Positions 1 to 7,240 of a DNA stretch of 64,000 nucleotides are shown here, piece by piece. Under the pieces are notes generated by a model. It had not been told where the DNA came from, did not search any database, and saw only the letters and a list, made by a program, of their open reading frames with translations. Position numbers and translations under genes: made by a program. How positions within the stretch are numbered: position 1 is the first letter of the stretch; every line of letters starts with the position of its first letter. The stretch comes from CAZSAT01 sp964604675 (lineage in GTDB: Bacteria > Myxococcota_A > UBA796 > CAJQPC01): contig CAZSAT010000007.1 in the NCBI GenBank assembly GCA_964604675.1, positions 37,620 through 101,619 of the forward strand. Reading direction: 5' to 3'.

Positions 1-402
1 CTGTTCCTGGTCGCCGAGTCACGGGGCATGCTGGGCGACGAACCCGACATCCCCGCCGTCGCCGGCGGCCGCCGCGATCACCCACGCGATCACCACCACG
101 ATCGTGGGGATCGCGGACGCGATCGTCCTCCCCGCCCGGACCACCACAGCGGTCCGCAGCAGGGGTATGCGCGCATCTACGTGGGCCTGGGCCGTCAAGC
201 CGGCGTCCGCCCGCGGGATCTCGTGGGCGCGATCGCTGGCGAGACGGGCCTCCCGGGTCGGGCGATCGGAGCGATCCAGGTCACGCTGCGCTTCTCGCTG
301 GTCGAGGTGCCGGCCGATGCAGCCAACGACGTGATCGAGGCCCTTCGCAACACCACGATCCGTGGTCGGCGTCCCTTCGTGCGTCGCGACAAGCACGGCT
401 GA
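1..402 (+). CDS. DEAD-box RNA helicase, C-terminal DbpA-type RNA-binding domain (5' end outside window)
   Basis: The frame is open from base 1 and stops at 400-402, so only the C-terminal 133 codons are visible. About 55 residues form a His/Asp/Arg/Gly-rich, probably disordered linker. It is followed by a segment starting ARIYVGLGRQ, with PRDLVGAIAGE and an IRGRRPFVRRD tail. That pattern (glycine-rich first strand, 'lvgai' helix, 'ikirGr' last strand) is the RNA-binding domain that follows the helicase core in DbpA and CsdA/DeaD proteins, which act in ribosome assembly and cold adaptation. The helicase motifs lie upstream of the window. An internal ATG at 28 would give a protein with no helicase core and is not the real start. 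The domain call is firm; which helicase subgroup it is cannot be decided. Confidence 0.85.
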   Translation: MFLVAESRGMLGDEPDIPAVAGGRRDHPRDHHHDRGDRGRDRPPRPDHHSGPQQGYARIYVGLGRQAGVRPRDLVGAIAGETGLPGRAIGAIQVTLRFSLVEVPADAANDVIEALRNTTIRGRRPFVRRDKHG

Positions 403-410
403 GTCGCCGA

Positions 411-1754
411 TCAGCCGCCGGCGCGGAACAGCGACGCCGCGGCGCGGCTGTAGCCCACACGCTCGTCGCTCTCCGCCATCCGATCCAGACCGTCCAGGGC
501 GTCGTGCACCAGGGCCTCGATCCTGGCTTCACGGACCTGCTTGAAGTCCACCGCGAACATGCGGAAGCCGAGTCCGGCCTGCCCCTCGTCGGTGGCCGCG
601 CGGAAGGCGTGGTCCAGGCGCCCCATGAAGCTCCGCGCGCCGTGCACGCCGGTCTCCGGCAGCACCACCGCCAGGTGTTTCTGGTCGAGGCGCAGCACGT
701 GGTCGCCGGTGCGACACACCTCGCGCAGGATCCGCCCGATCGCGCGGAGCGGCCGCTCGTCGAGCTCGGGGTTCTGGGGCCCCTGGGTCGCCGAGAGCAC
801 CACGAGCGCGAGGGAGCGACGGTGACGCTTCGCACGCGCCACCTCCTGGCGCATCAGGAACCACCCCTGCGGGATGGGCAGGATCTGCTCGGCCACGTCT
901 TCGGCGACCGCCTCGACGGCCATGGCGAGTGACTCGCTCCGGGCGCGCTGCACCCGGAGGTCCTCCTGGCCGCGTTCCGCGCGGGCGAGCAGCTCGGCCA
1001 CCCAGACCGCCACCTCGGACCACTGCGGGGCGGGGCACGGGGCCCACGGGAGCTCCTTCTCCAGGGCAGCGCGCCCGAGCTCGTTCGCGTAGGCCGTGTG
1101 GTCGCCACCCAGGCGTCCGGCGTGGCGATCGCGCACCAGCTTCACCGCCAGCTCGCCGAGACCTGCCCAGGAGCTCTTCGGAGGGGGTTGGAGCAGGCCC
1201 TTCAGGTCGTGTGGGAGGTCCCACCGTCGGAGGAGGCGGCGGTGCTCTTCCTCGGTCGTCACCCCGAACAGCCGGCGCTCGAAGCGCTCCAGCACGCGTG
1301 GGTCGAGGGTGTCGATCATCCCGATCAGCTTCACGTCCTCCTCGCGGTCCCGCAGCAGCGAGCAGCGCGCCATGCGGGCGCCCATGCCGCAGGTGACTGC
1401 GGCGTACACGTCCATGCCGCACTCTTCGGCGAGCGCGGCCGCCGCGGCGCCCGTGGTGAGCAGCTCCTTGCGGGTCCAGTGTCCCGGGACGCCCGCGGCA
1501 CCGAGCATCAGCCGCCAGGTCGCGACCTGGCGGACCCGCTCCGGCCCGAGGAGCAGTCCAGCATGCGCCACGTCCTTCAGCGCCCGGTTGCCCGTGCCGA
1601 GCTTGGGCAGCACCGCGAGCCGGAGCACGGTGCTCATCAGGTCGCGGTCTTCGGTGGCGAGGTCGTGGAAGAGGCTTCCGGGCCAGAGCTCACCCTCGCG
1701 CTCCATCAGCGCTTCGAGTGCGGTTCCAGGCGCCAGGGACTGGACGAGGGCCAC
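411..1754 (-). CDS. HDOD-like signalling protein with degenerate GGDEF domain
   Basis: A 447-residue cytoplasmic protein with no signal peptide. It has a GTG start with an AGGAGA-type site upstream. Residues about 40-260 are helical and resemble an HDOD output domain (for example the GPERVRQVATWRLML helix). Residues about 301-420 match a GGDEF diguanylate cyclase fold, including an RILREVCRTGDHVLRL region. However, the signature loop reads RLDQKHLAVVLPE at about 355 where active enzymes have RxGGDEF. All catalytic and metal-binding residues of the loop are therefore replaced, and the domain cannot make c-di-GMP in the usual way. A sensory or binding role is inferred. It converges with the helicase gene, with 8 bp between the stops. 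Confidence 0.7.
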   Translation of the reverse strand: MALVQSLAPGTALEALMEREGELWPGSLFHDLATEDRDLMSTVLRLAVLPKLGTGNRALKDVAHAGLLLGPERVRQVATWRLMLGAAGVPGHWTRKELLTTGAAAAALAEECGMDVYAAVTCGMGARMARCSLLRDREEDVKLIGMIDTLDPRVLERFERRLFGVTTEEEHRRLLRRWDLPHDLKGLLQPPPKSSWAGLGELAVKLVRDRHAGRLGGDHTAYANELGRAALEKELPWAPCPAPQWSEVAVWVAELLARAERGQEDLRVQRARSESLAMAVEAVAEDVAEQILPIPQGWFLMRQEVARAKRHRRSLALVVLSATQGPQNPELDERPLRAIGRILREVCRTGDHVLRLDQKHLAVVLPETGVHGARSFMGRLDHAFRAATDEGQAGLGFRMFAVDFKQVREARIEALVHDALDGLDRMAESDERVGYSRAAASLFRAGG

Positions 1755-1812
1755 GGGAGCTTCTCCTGCTCCACCCGGAATCGTCCCCGAGGGCGGCGGC
1801 TTGAGCGCTTCC

Positions 1813-2817
1813 TCAGGACCGCGTGGCCGTGCGCGTGATCTCGCGGCCGATCACCACCTCGACGGTGTGGGTGCCGTCGGGCGCGAAGAAGAGGTCGCCG
1901 ACACCTTCGGCGATCAGCGCGCCCTCGCCGTCCCACGCCCTCCACTCGCGCAGCGGCTCGCCTTCGTCCCAGCCGTTCGCAGGCGCCTCCCACACCCCGG
2001 CCTCCAGCTCCTGCAGCTCGGCCGATCGGAGCTCCTGCAGCTCGAACAGGCCGCGGGCGGCCGCCACGTCGTAGAAGGCGGGCTCGAGGGCGTCGTCTCG
2101 CCAGTCGCAGTGGATGTGGCTGTCGTACCGGCCGACGTAGCCCGCGCCGAGGTCGACGCACCAGGCGTCGAGGGTGTCGAAGCCGACCTCGTTGCTGTAG
2201 AAGTCGATCGCGTCGCCGTACATGTGGCGGGAGTACGTGGCCCCGCCCACGCTGCCGTTGTAGCCCACGTTCCGGTAGCCGCTGTTGATGTAGAGCGGGC
2301 CGCCGCTCCAGTCCCGCAGCGTCTGCGCGTAGGTCACGACGTGGGGCTGGAAGATGCCGTAGCGGCCCTTCCAGGCCTGCATGAACTCGTCGAGCACGAA
2401 GTTCGGGGCGAGCTCCAACGACGCGTTCGCCGCCTCGAGGTCGACGAAGCGCACCGGCGTGGCGTAGCGGCTGTCGGAGCTCTCCAGGTAGTCGTAGTCG
2501 GATCCCCAGGAGCTGCTCCAGTCGACCACGTCCACGCAGGCCGTCCAGTCCTCCGCCGGGCCGGGGTAGCAGACCTCGTCGGTGCTCCCCGCCGGCTGTT
2601 CGTTGCCGCCGTCGCCGCCGTCGCCGCCGTCTCCTCCGTCTCCCCCGTCGCCGCCATCGCCGCCATCGCCCCCGGTGTCCGGGCCGGGCTCGTCGTCGTC
2701 CTGCTCGGCCGCCGTGTCGGGCTGGTTGGGGTCGAACTCGGTCTCGGCCTCGGGCACATCGGGAAGGGGTCGGGTGTCGACGAGCGACGACGGGACGCAG
2801 GCGAAGAGGAGGAGCAT
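1813..2817 (-). CDS. Peptidase M15-like (D-Ala-D-Ala carboxypeptidase fold) lipoprotein
   Basis: A 334-residue protein. The N-terminus MLLLFACVPSS has a lipobox with Cys7. An acidic linker and a (GGD)n tract follow at residues 49-71, so the catalytic domain is displayed away from the membrane. The domain carries NSGYRNVGYN, then SRHMYGDAID (Zn ligands His198 and Asp205) and SHIHCDW (His234/His236). This is the SxHxxGxAxD...HxH pattern of the M15/VanY family, which trims peptidoglycan stem peptides. The last ~90 residues are an unassigned beta-rich extension. The gene is divergent from the cytochrome gene with only 25 bp between start codons, so at least one promoter must lie inside the opposite coding region. 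The exact substrate is unknown. Confidence 0.8.
   Translation of the reverse strand: MLLLFACVPSSLVDTRPLPDVPEAETEFDPNQPDTAAEQDDDEPGPDTGGDGGDGGDGGDGGDGGDGGDGGNEQPAGSTDEVCYPGPAEDWTACVDVVDWSSSWGSDYDYLESSDSRYATPVRFVDLEAANASLELAPNFVLDEFMQAWKGRYGIFQPHVVTYAQTLRDWSGGPLYINSGYRNVGYNGSVGGATYSRHMYGDAIDFYSNEVGFDTLDAWCVDLGAGYVGRYDSHIHCDWRDDALEPAFYDVAAARGLFELQELRSAELQELEAGVWEAPANGWDEGEPLREWRAWDGEGALIAEGVGDLFFAPDGTHTVEVVIGREITRTATRS
2605..2673 (-). repeat. GGD-encoding trinucleotide-rich repeat
   Basis: Near-perfect repetition of gccgcc-gtc units encodes the Gly-Gly-Asp linker of the M15 lipoprotein (residues 49-71). It is the same kind of tract as at 13627-13683 in an unrelated lipoprotein. This suggests a common linker style rather than homology. 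Repeat number could change by slippage without breaking the frame. Confidence 0.85.
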
Positions 2818-2842
2818 GGTCTGTCATGCTAATGCTGCGACC

Positions 2843-4042
2843 ATGTGGCTGTCCCTCCTCATGTGTGCGAAAGCGGCTGATGTGCAGGACGCACGCGACT
2901 TCTACGCGAGCCAGCCCGAGTACCTCCAGCCTCTTCCGCCGACGACCGTGCCCGAGGGCCTGCAGGATCTGCGAGCGAGCACCTGCGGGGGCTGCCACAC
3001 CGAGATCTACGCCGAGTGGCAGATCTCCACCCATGCGCGGGCCTGGCTCGACGACGCGCAGTTCCAGGCGGAGCTGCACAAGTCCGTGACCGCGGAGAGC
3101 GACGTGGGGTGGATGTGCGTGAACTGCCACACGCCGAACGAGGCGCAGCTTCCGCGCCTGGTGGCCGGGCTGCGCGAGGGGCGGCTGGACCAGCCGATCT
3201 ACGTCGACAACCCCGACTTCGACCCAGCACTCCAGCTCGAGGCGGTCACCTGCGCCACCTGCCACGTGCGCGACGGCGCGGTCCTGGGCCCCTACGGCGA
3301 CACCGCGGCACCACACGCCACCCGCAAGCTGGACGAGCTCCGCACCACCGAGACCTGCACGGTGTGCCACCAGGCGAACGCGACCTTCGAGAGCATCAAC
3401 CTGGCGTGCCGCTTCGACACCGGCGCCGAGCACGCCGCCGGACCCCACGCCGAGAGCACCTGCCAGTCCTGCCACATGCCGGAGATCGAGCGGCCGCTGG
3501 TGGATGGCGGTGAGGTGCGCAGCACGCGCCGGCACTGGTTCGGTGGGAGCCTCATCCCGAAGCATCCCGACCATGCCGACGAGGTGGCCGCGCTCGCCGA
3601 GCACTACCCCCACGGCTTGAGCGCGTCCTGGACGCTGCCGGACGCACTGGTGGTGGGGGAGAACGCGCTCGCCGTGTCGGTGCGGAACGACGCGGCTGGA
3701 CACAAGCTCCCCACCGGCGACCCCGAGCGCTACGTCCTCGTCAAGGCCGAGGTGCGCGCAGCGGAGCAGGTGATCGGGCAGCTGGAGCACCGGATCGGCA
3801 CGGTCTACCAGTGGTACCCGAGGGTCGAGCTGGTGAGTGACAACCGCCTCCTCCCGGCGGAGGAACGGGCCTTGCCGGTGCCGGTGACCGTGCCGCCCGG
3901 CACCTCGGAGGTCACCCTCACGCTGGTGGTGGAGAAGTGGCGCATCAGCCCGGAGAACCTCGCCTACCACCAGCTGGAGGAGACCGTGCCGAGCCACATC
4001 GTCGTGCTCGACGAGACGCGCACGCTGCCGGTGGGCCCGTGA
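2843..4042 (+). CDS. Pentahaem c-type cytochrome, exported
   Basis: A 399-residue protein that starts with a short hydrophobic signal (MWLSLLMCAKAA). It contains five CxxCH haem-attachment motifs at residues 48, 92, 137, 172 and 207 (CGGCH, CVNCH, CATCH, CTVCH, CQSCH). The spacing resembles cytochrome c554-type or octahaem-reductase-like electron carriers. The C-terminal ~180 residues are haem-free and beta-rich and contain AGHKLPTGDPERY, a motif I associate with this class of multihaem proteins. It probably carries electrons in the periplasm; partners are not evident. The ATG at 2843 was chosen because it puts the signal peptide at the N-terminus; the open frame upstream is antisense to the M15 gene. 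The stop overlaps the next start as GTGA. Confidence 0.82.
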   Translation: MWLSLLMCAKAADVQDARDFYASQPEYLQPLPPTTVPEGLQDLRASTCGGCHTEIYAEWQISTHARAWLDDAQFQAELHKSVTAESDVGWMCVNCHTPNEAQLPRLVAGLREGRLDQPIYVDNPDFDPALQLEAVTCATCHVRDGAVLGPYGDTAAPHATRKLDELRTTETCTVCHQANATFESINLACRFDTGAEHAAGPHAESTCQSCHMPEIERPLVDGGEVRSTRRHWFGGSLIPKHPDHADEVAALAEHYPHGLSASWTLPDALVVGENALAVSVRNDAAGHKLPTGDPERYVLVKAEVRAAEQVIGQLEHRIGTVYQWYPRVELVSDNRLLPAEERALPVPVTVPPGTSEVTLTLVVEKWRISPENLAYHQLEETVPSHIVVLDETRTLPVGP

Positions 4043-4674
4043 CCTGGGCCTTGGTGCTGGTCAGCGACTACGGTGTGGCGTGGCCGGTCGGGGGCGACGA
4101 GAGCGTCGGTGTGGAGCAGGCCACCTTGACGGGAAGCTTGACCTGCGCCGCCGGCGAACCGGGGAAGAAGACGACGCCGTGGGCCTGCACCTTGACCGGC
4201 GTCGACCTGGTGGGGGAGGGCACGGGCGCGGTGCGGCTGGACGAGGTGGCCGGCGCGCTCGAGGGCGCGACCACGCGGCTGGATGTCGCGGCCGACGGTC
4301 GCCTGAAGCGCTTCTGGAGCTTCGACGTGGAGCTGCCGAGCGAGCTGCGTGCCTTCACCGAGGATGCGGCGCGTCACCTGGTGTGGTGCCTGGATCTCCA
4401 GCGTCCGGCCGCCGACGAGGCGGCGTGGCGGCAGAAGCACAACGTGGCGCGGATCCCGCTCCAGGTCGAGCACACGCGCACGGCGGAGGGCGCCGACGTG
4501 CTCTCGCGGCCCTCGCCCTCGTCCACGATCGTCGGCCACTGGTCTTGGGATGCGGCGGGCCTCCTGGCCAGCGAGCTCGGCTTCACCACCTTGGCGAGCA
4601 CCGGCGATCTGCCGATGGCGGGTCGCCCCGAGTTCCGAACGTGCACGGCCACGCGAAGGTCCGGAGCACCCTGA
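4039..4674 (+). CDS. Unrecognised protein, translationally coupled to the cytochrome gene
   Basis: A 211-residue protein. The GTG start at 4039 overlaps the cytochrome stop (GTGA), which argues for coupled translation and a shared role. It has no convincing signal peptide, and I do not recognise a family. Sequence features are a Thr/Gly-rich N-terminal half suggestive of beta strands (VEQATLTGSLTC, WACTLTGVDLV), and a C-terminal half with VARIPLQVEHTRTAEGADV. Four cysteines do not form CxxCH or CxxC motifs. Its position points to an accessory role for the haem protein, but that is only inference. Confidence 0.65.
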   Translation: MTWALVLVSDYGVAWPVGGDESVGVEQATLTGSLTCAAGEPGKKTTPWACTLTGVDLVGEGTGAVRLDEVAGALEGATTRLDVAADGRLKRFWSFDVELPSELRAFTEDAARHLVWCLDLQRPAADEAAWRQKHNVARIPLQVEHTRTAEGADVLSRPSPSSTIVGHWSWDAAGLLASELGFTTLASTGDLPMAGRPEFRTCTATRRSGAP

Positions 4675-4791
4675 CCCGACCGGACCGCGATCGCCCTCGC
4701 GATCGCGACACGCCGCAAGAGCGGATCGCCTGCGGAAAACCCTTTCTTGACCGGTCAACTGCGGGTAAGCTGCGATCGCAGGGCGCAGCTG
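4675..4791. promoter_or_regulatory. Palindrome-rich leader upstream of the FtsZ-like gene
   Basis: This 117-bp gap contains three perfect 12-bp palindromes: TCGCGATCGCGA (4697-4708), TTGACCGGTCAA (4747-4758) and CTGCGATCGCAG (4770-4781). They could be operator sites, methylation-linked sites or RNA hairpins. No consensus -35/-10 pair is convincing. A TTG codon at 4747, inside the second palindrome, is in frame with the gene but is a weaker start than the ATG at 4792. Confidence 0.5.
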
Positions 4792-5673
4792 ATGTTGGTA
4801 CGAGCGGAAGAAGAGATCGCGCCCGCCCGGCTCGCGCTCCTTGGCGTCGGTGTCCGTGGCGAGCGACTTGCGAGGCAGGCGGCGTGTGGGTTCCCACACG
4901 GCGAGCTGATCGGCGGCGTGACCACGTCCCGGATCGACACCCTGGATCGCGCGGATCCCGATGTGGTGATCGTCTTGAGTGGCCTCGAGCGATCGGCGAT
5001 GGACGATCTCCTCGCGATCGTTCGCGCCGCGCGATCGTTCCGGATGTGCACGATCGTGATCGGTGTGTGGCCGGAGCACGTGCGGGATCCCGCGCACCAG
5101 GCCTCCATCGAGGAGCTGGTCGAGGCCGCATCGAGCTTCATCTCGGTGCCAGGACGTCCGGGCGCGGAGGGCCTGACGCACGATCACATCGCGCTCGAAG
5201 CCACCGCGGTGACCACGGCGCGCACCCTGTCGGAGATGGTGCGGCGGAACCAGACGGGCATCCTGGACGTGATCCAGGTCTTCGACCTCTACGCGGCCGG
5301 CGGTCTGAGCGTGGTCGGCACGGCCACCGCCGACGAGCGCAACTTCGACGTGGCGCTCGATCGTGCGCTCTCGGCCCCTGCGCTGGAGGGCGCCGAGCTG
5401 TCCCGCATGCAGCGTCTCCACCTGCAGCTGCGTGGCTCGCTGCGCCTCGAGCCCGACGAGGTCAACCAGGCGGTGCGCCGCATCCGCCGGCGCTTCGGGG
5501 TGTGCGGGCACGTCACCTTCAGCCTGGTCTTCGAGCCAGCCCTCGGCCAGCAGGTGCGCGCCACGGTGCTTGGGAGCCGCTGGCTGGACGCCCCTCGTCC
5601 GGGACGGCCGCGGACCGAGCGCCTGCCCGACAACGCGCTGCCGTTTCCGGAGTCACCGGTCGCTGCCAAGTAG
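4792..5673 (+). CDS. FtsZ-like protein lacking the GTP-binding signature
   Basis: A 293-residue protein. Alignment by eye to FtsZ holds along its length. ARLALLGVGVRGERLARQA matches the first strand/loop region (xIGVGGxGxNA). ADPDVVIVLSGLE matches the strand before the T4 loop. LSEMVRRNQTGILDV matches the 'lsdiitrpGlinvD' region. The C-terminal part (VVGTATADERNFDVALDRAL..PALEG, LRLEPDEVNQAVRRI, ALGQQVRATVLGS) follows the FtsZ C-terminal domain closely. The tubulin signature GGGTGTG is missing: SGLE runs straight into the helix RSAMDDLLAIVRAARS. The catalytic NxDFAD loop is also not recognisable. GTP-driven polymerisation is therefore unlikely, and a regulatory or structural role is inferred. 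The ATG at 4792 is preferred over the in-frame TTG at 4747. Confidence 0.6.
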   Translation: MLVRAEEEIAPARLALLGVGVRGERLARQAACGFPHGELIGGVTTSRIDTLDRADPDVVIVLSGLERSAMDDLLAIVRAARSFRMCTIVIGVWPEHVRDPAHQASIEELVEAASSFISVPGRPGAEGLTHDHIALEATAVTTARTLSEMVRRNQTGILDVIQVFDLYAAGGLSVVGTATADERNFDVALDRALSAPALEGAELSRMQRLHLQLRGSLRLEPDEVNQAVRRIRRRFGVCGHVTFSLVFEPALGQQVRATVLGSRWLDAPRPGRPRTERLPDNALPFPESPVAAK

Positions 5674-5682
5674 GCTGGGGCG

Positions 5683-6630
5683 GTGGCTCGCAGCATCCTG
5701 CTCACCGGCGCCGCCGGGTTCATCGGCTCCCACACCGCCCAGGCCTTGTTGGCGCGCGGCGACCGCGTGGTGGGGGTCGACGCGTTCGACTTCGGGTATG
5801 AGCCGAGCCTCAAGGAGGCGAACGCGGCGGCCCTGACCGCCCAGCCGGGCTTCTCGCTCGCCCGCGGCGACATCCGCGACCGCGAGCTGTTGACGCGCCT
5901 GATGCTCGACCACGGGGTCGACAGCGTGGTGCACATGGCCGCCCGAGCTGGGGTCCGGACCAGCCTCGAGGACCCGGCCAGCTACGCCAGCGTGAACGTG
6001 GAGGGCACCCTGCAGGTGCTGGAGGCGATGCGCGCGGCAGGGGTGGAGCGACACATCTTCGCGTCCTCTTCCTCGGTGTACGGCGCTCGGACCGACGGGC
6101 CCTTCCAGGAAACCGACCGCGTGGACCGCCCCGAGAGCCCCTACGCCGCGACCAAGCGCGCCTGCGAGCTGCTGTGCGGGACCTGGCACGAGCTCTACGG
6201 CTTGCAGACCACCTGCCTGCGCTTCTTCACCGTGTACGGCCCGCGCCAGAGGCCCGAGATGGCCATTCGCCTGTTCGCCGAGCGCATCGCCTCCGGCCTG
6301 CCCATCACCCTGTTCGGCGACGGCAGCTCTCGGCGGGACTACACCTTCGTCGAGGACATCGTCGCCGGCGTGGTCGCCGCGATCGACCGGCCGCTCGGGT
6401 TCACCGTGGTGAACGTGGGCAACGGCCAGCCCGTCACCTTGCAGGAGCTGGTCGACACGCTCGGGGATCTGATCGGGCGAGCGCCCGTGTGCGAGCGGCT
6501 CCCCGATCAGGCCGGCGACGTGCCGCTCACCTGGGCGGCTGTGGACCGCGCCAGCGCGCTCCTCGGCTACGCGCCGAAGACCTCGCTGCGCGATGGGCTG
6601 GCGGCGTTCCTGGCCTGGCTCGCCGCTTAG
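5683..6630 (+). CDS. NAD-dependent nucleotide-sugar epimerase/dehydratase
   Basis: A 315-residue extended short-chain dehydrogenase. The GTG start lies 9 bp after the FtsZ-like gene. GAAGFIGSH near residue 9 is the NAD-binding GxxGxxG. SSSSVYG and YAATK (YxxxK) supply the catalytic Ser/Tyr/Lys, and LRFFTVYGPRQRPEMA is the typical sugar-binding segment. This last pattern is closest to UDP-glucuronate 4-epimerase and UDP-glucose 4-epimerase enzymes, which supply precursors for surface polysaccharide. Sugar specificity cannot be read from sequence alone. It may be co-transcribed with the FtsZ-like gene. The next gene converges with 3 bp between stops. Confidence 0.85.
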   Translation: MARSILLTGAAGFIGSHTAQALLARGDRVVGVDAFDFGYEPSLKEANAAALTAQPGFSLARGDIRDRELLTRLMLDHGVDSVVHMAARAGVRTSLEDPASYASVNVEGTLQVLEAMRAAGVERHIFASSSSVYGARTDGPFQETDRVDRPESPYAATKRACELLCGTWHELYGLQTTCLRFFTVYGPRQRPEMAIRLFAERIASGLPITLFGDGSSRRDYTFVEDIVAGVVAAIDRPLGFTVVNVGNGQPVTLQELVDTLGDLIGRAPVCERLPDQAGDVPLTWAAVDRASALLGYAPKTSLRDGLAAFLAWLAA

Positions 6631-6633
6631 GCC

Positions 6634-7224
6634 TCAGGGCAGGATGAGCACGTCGGTCCGCAGGCCGGCCGGCAGGAGCGCCCGCAGCGTGTCGAGCTCG
6701 TCATCCTCCAGGGCGACGCAGCCGAGGGTCCAGTCGAACAGGCTGCCCCCGCCGTGCAGGAGGATCTCGCCGCCGAGCGCTGTCTGCTGCGGTGGCTTGG
6801 CGTCGCGGGCGAGCGCCTCGACGATGCTGGCCTCGGTCGCTGCGTCGATCCGCCCGGCCTCGCGGCCCACGCGGGCATCCTCGGCGTTCGGGTAGTGCAC
6901 GGCGATGGCGCCGTAGAAGCTCGACCAGGGCTTGTCGGAGCTACGGTACCAGCCCTCGGGGGTCTTCATGTCCCCCTGCTCCCGCTTGGGGCCAGCCGGG
7001 TAGCCGCTGGCGAGCGCGGCCCGCCAGCAGCCCGCCAGGCTCCCCTCCTGGTACAGCGCCACCCGACGAGCCTGCTTGAGCACCACCACCAGGCCGTCGC
7101 CCATGAGCCGCGGGTCGTCTGCGGTCACGTGGCTGGAGCGCGGCAGCGCCGCCGAGGTGGCCGGACAGGTGGGTTCCGCAGAGAGGCCGGTTGCGAGCAG
7201 GAGGCTGAGCAGCGGACTGGGCAT
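6634..7224 (-). CDS. L,D-transpeptidase (YkuD) family, exported
   Basis: A 196-residue protein with signal MPSPLLSLLLATGLSA. The YkuD core contains HGGGSLFDWTLGCVALEDDE, with the conserved His157 and catalytic Cys169 (HGx..GCV/I pattern). Such enzymes cross-link peptidoglycan stems or attach proteins to them, using Cys as nucleophile. Some small members of this type act as amidases, so the reaction is not certain. It lies 16 bp downstream of the M19 dipeptidase gene on the same strand, so a cell-wall peptide operon is plausible. The start at 7224 was chosen for the signal peptide. Confidence 0.82.
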   Translation of the reverse strand: MPSPLLSLLLATGLSAEPTCPATSAALPRSSHVTADDPRLMGDGLVVVLKQARRVALYQEGSLAGCWRAALASGYPAGPKREQGDMKTPEGWYRSSDKPWSSFYGAIAVHYPNAEDARVGREAGRIDAATEASIVEALARDAKPPQQTALGGEILLHGGGSLFDWTLGCVALEDDELDTLRALLPAGLRTDVLILP

Positions 7225-7240
7225 GGGGTCGGGACACCTG

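Noticed and set aside
2605..2673. Short tandem repeats as a CRISPR array
   Set aside because: Units are 3-9 bp, have no spacers, and encode a Gly/Asp linker within a lipoprotein.
4747..4791. TTG start of the FtsZ-like gene
   Set aside because: The codon sits within a 12-bp palindrome and the extra 15 residues (TGQLRVSCDRRAQL) match nothing in FtsZ. The ATG at 4792 is closer to the homologous start.
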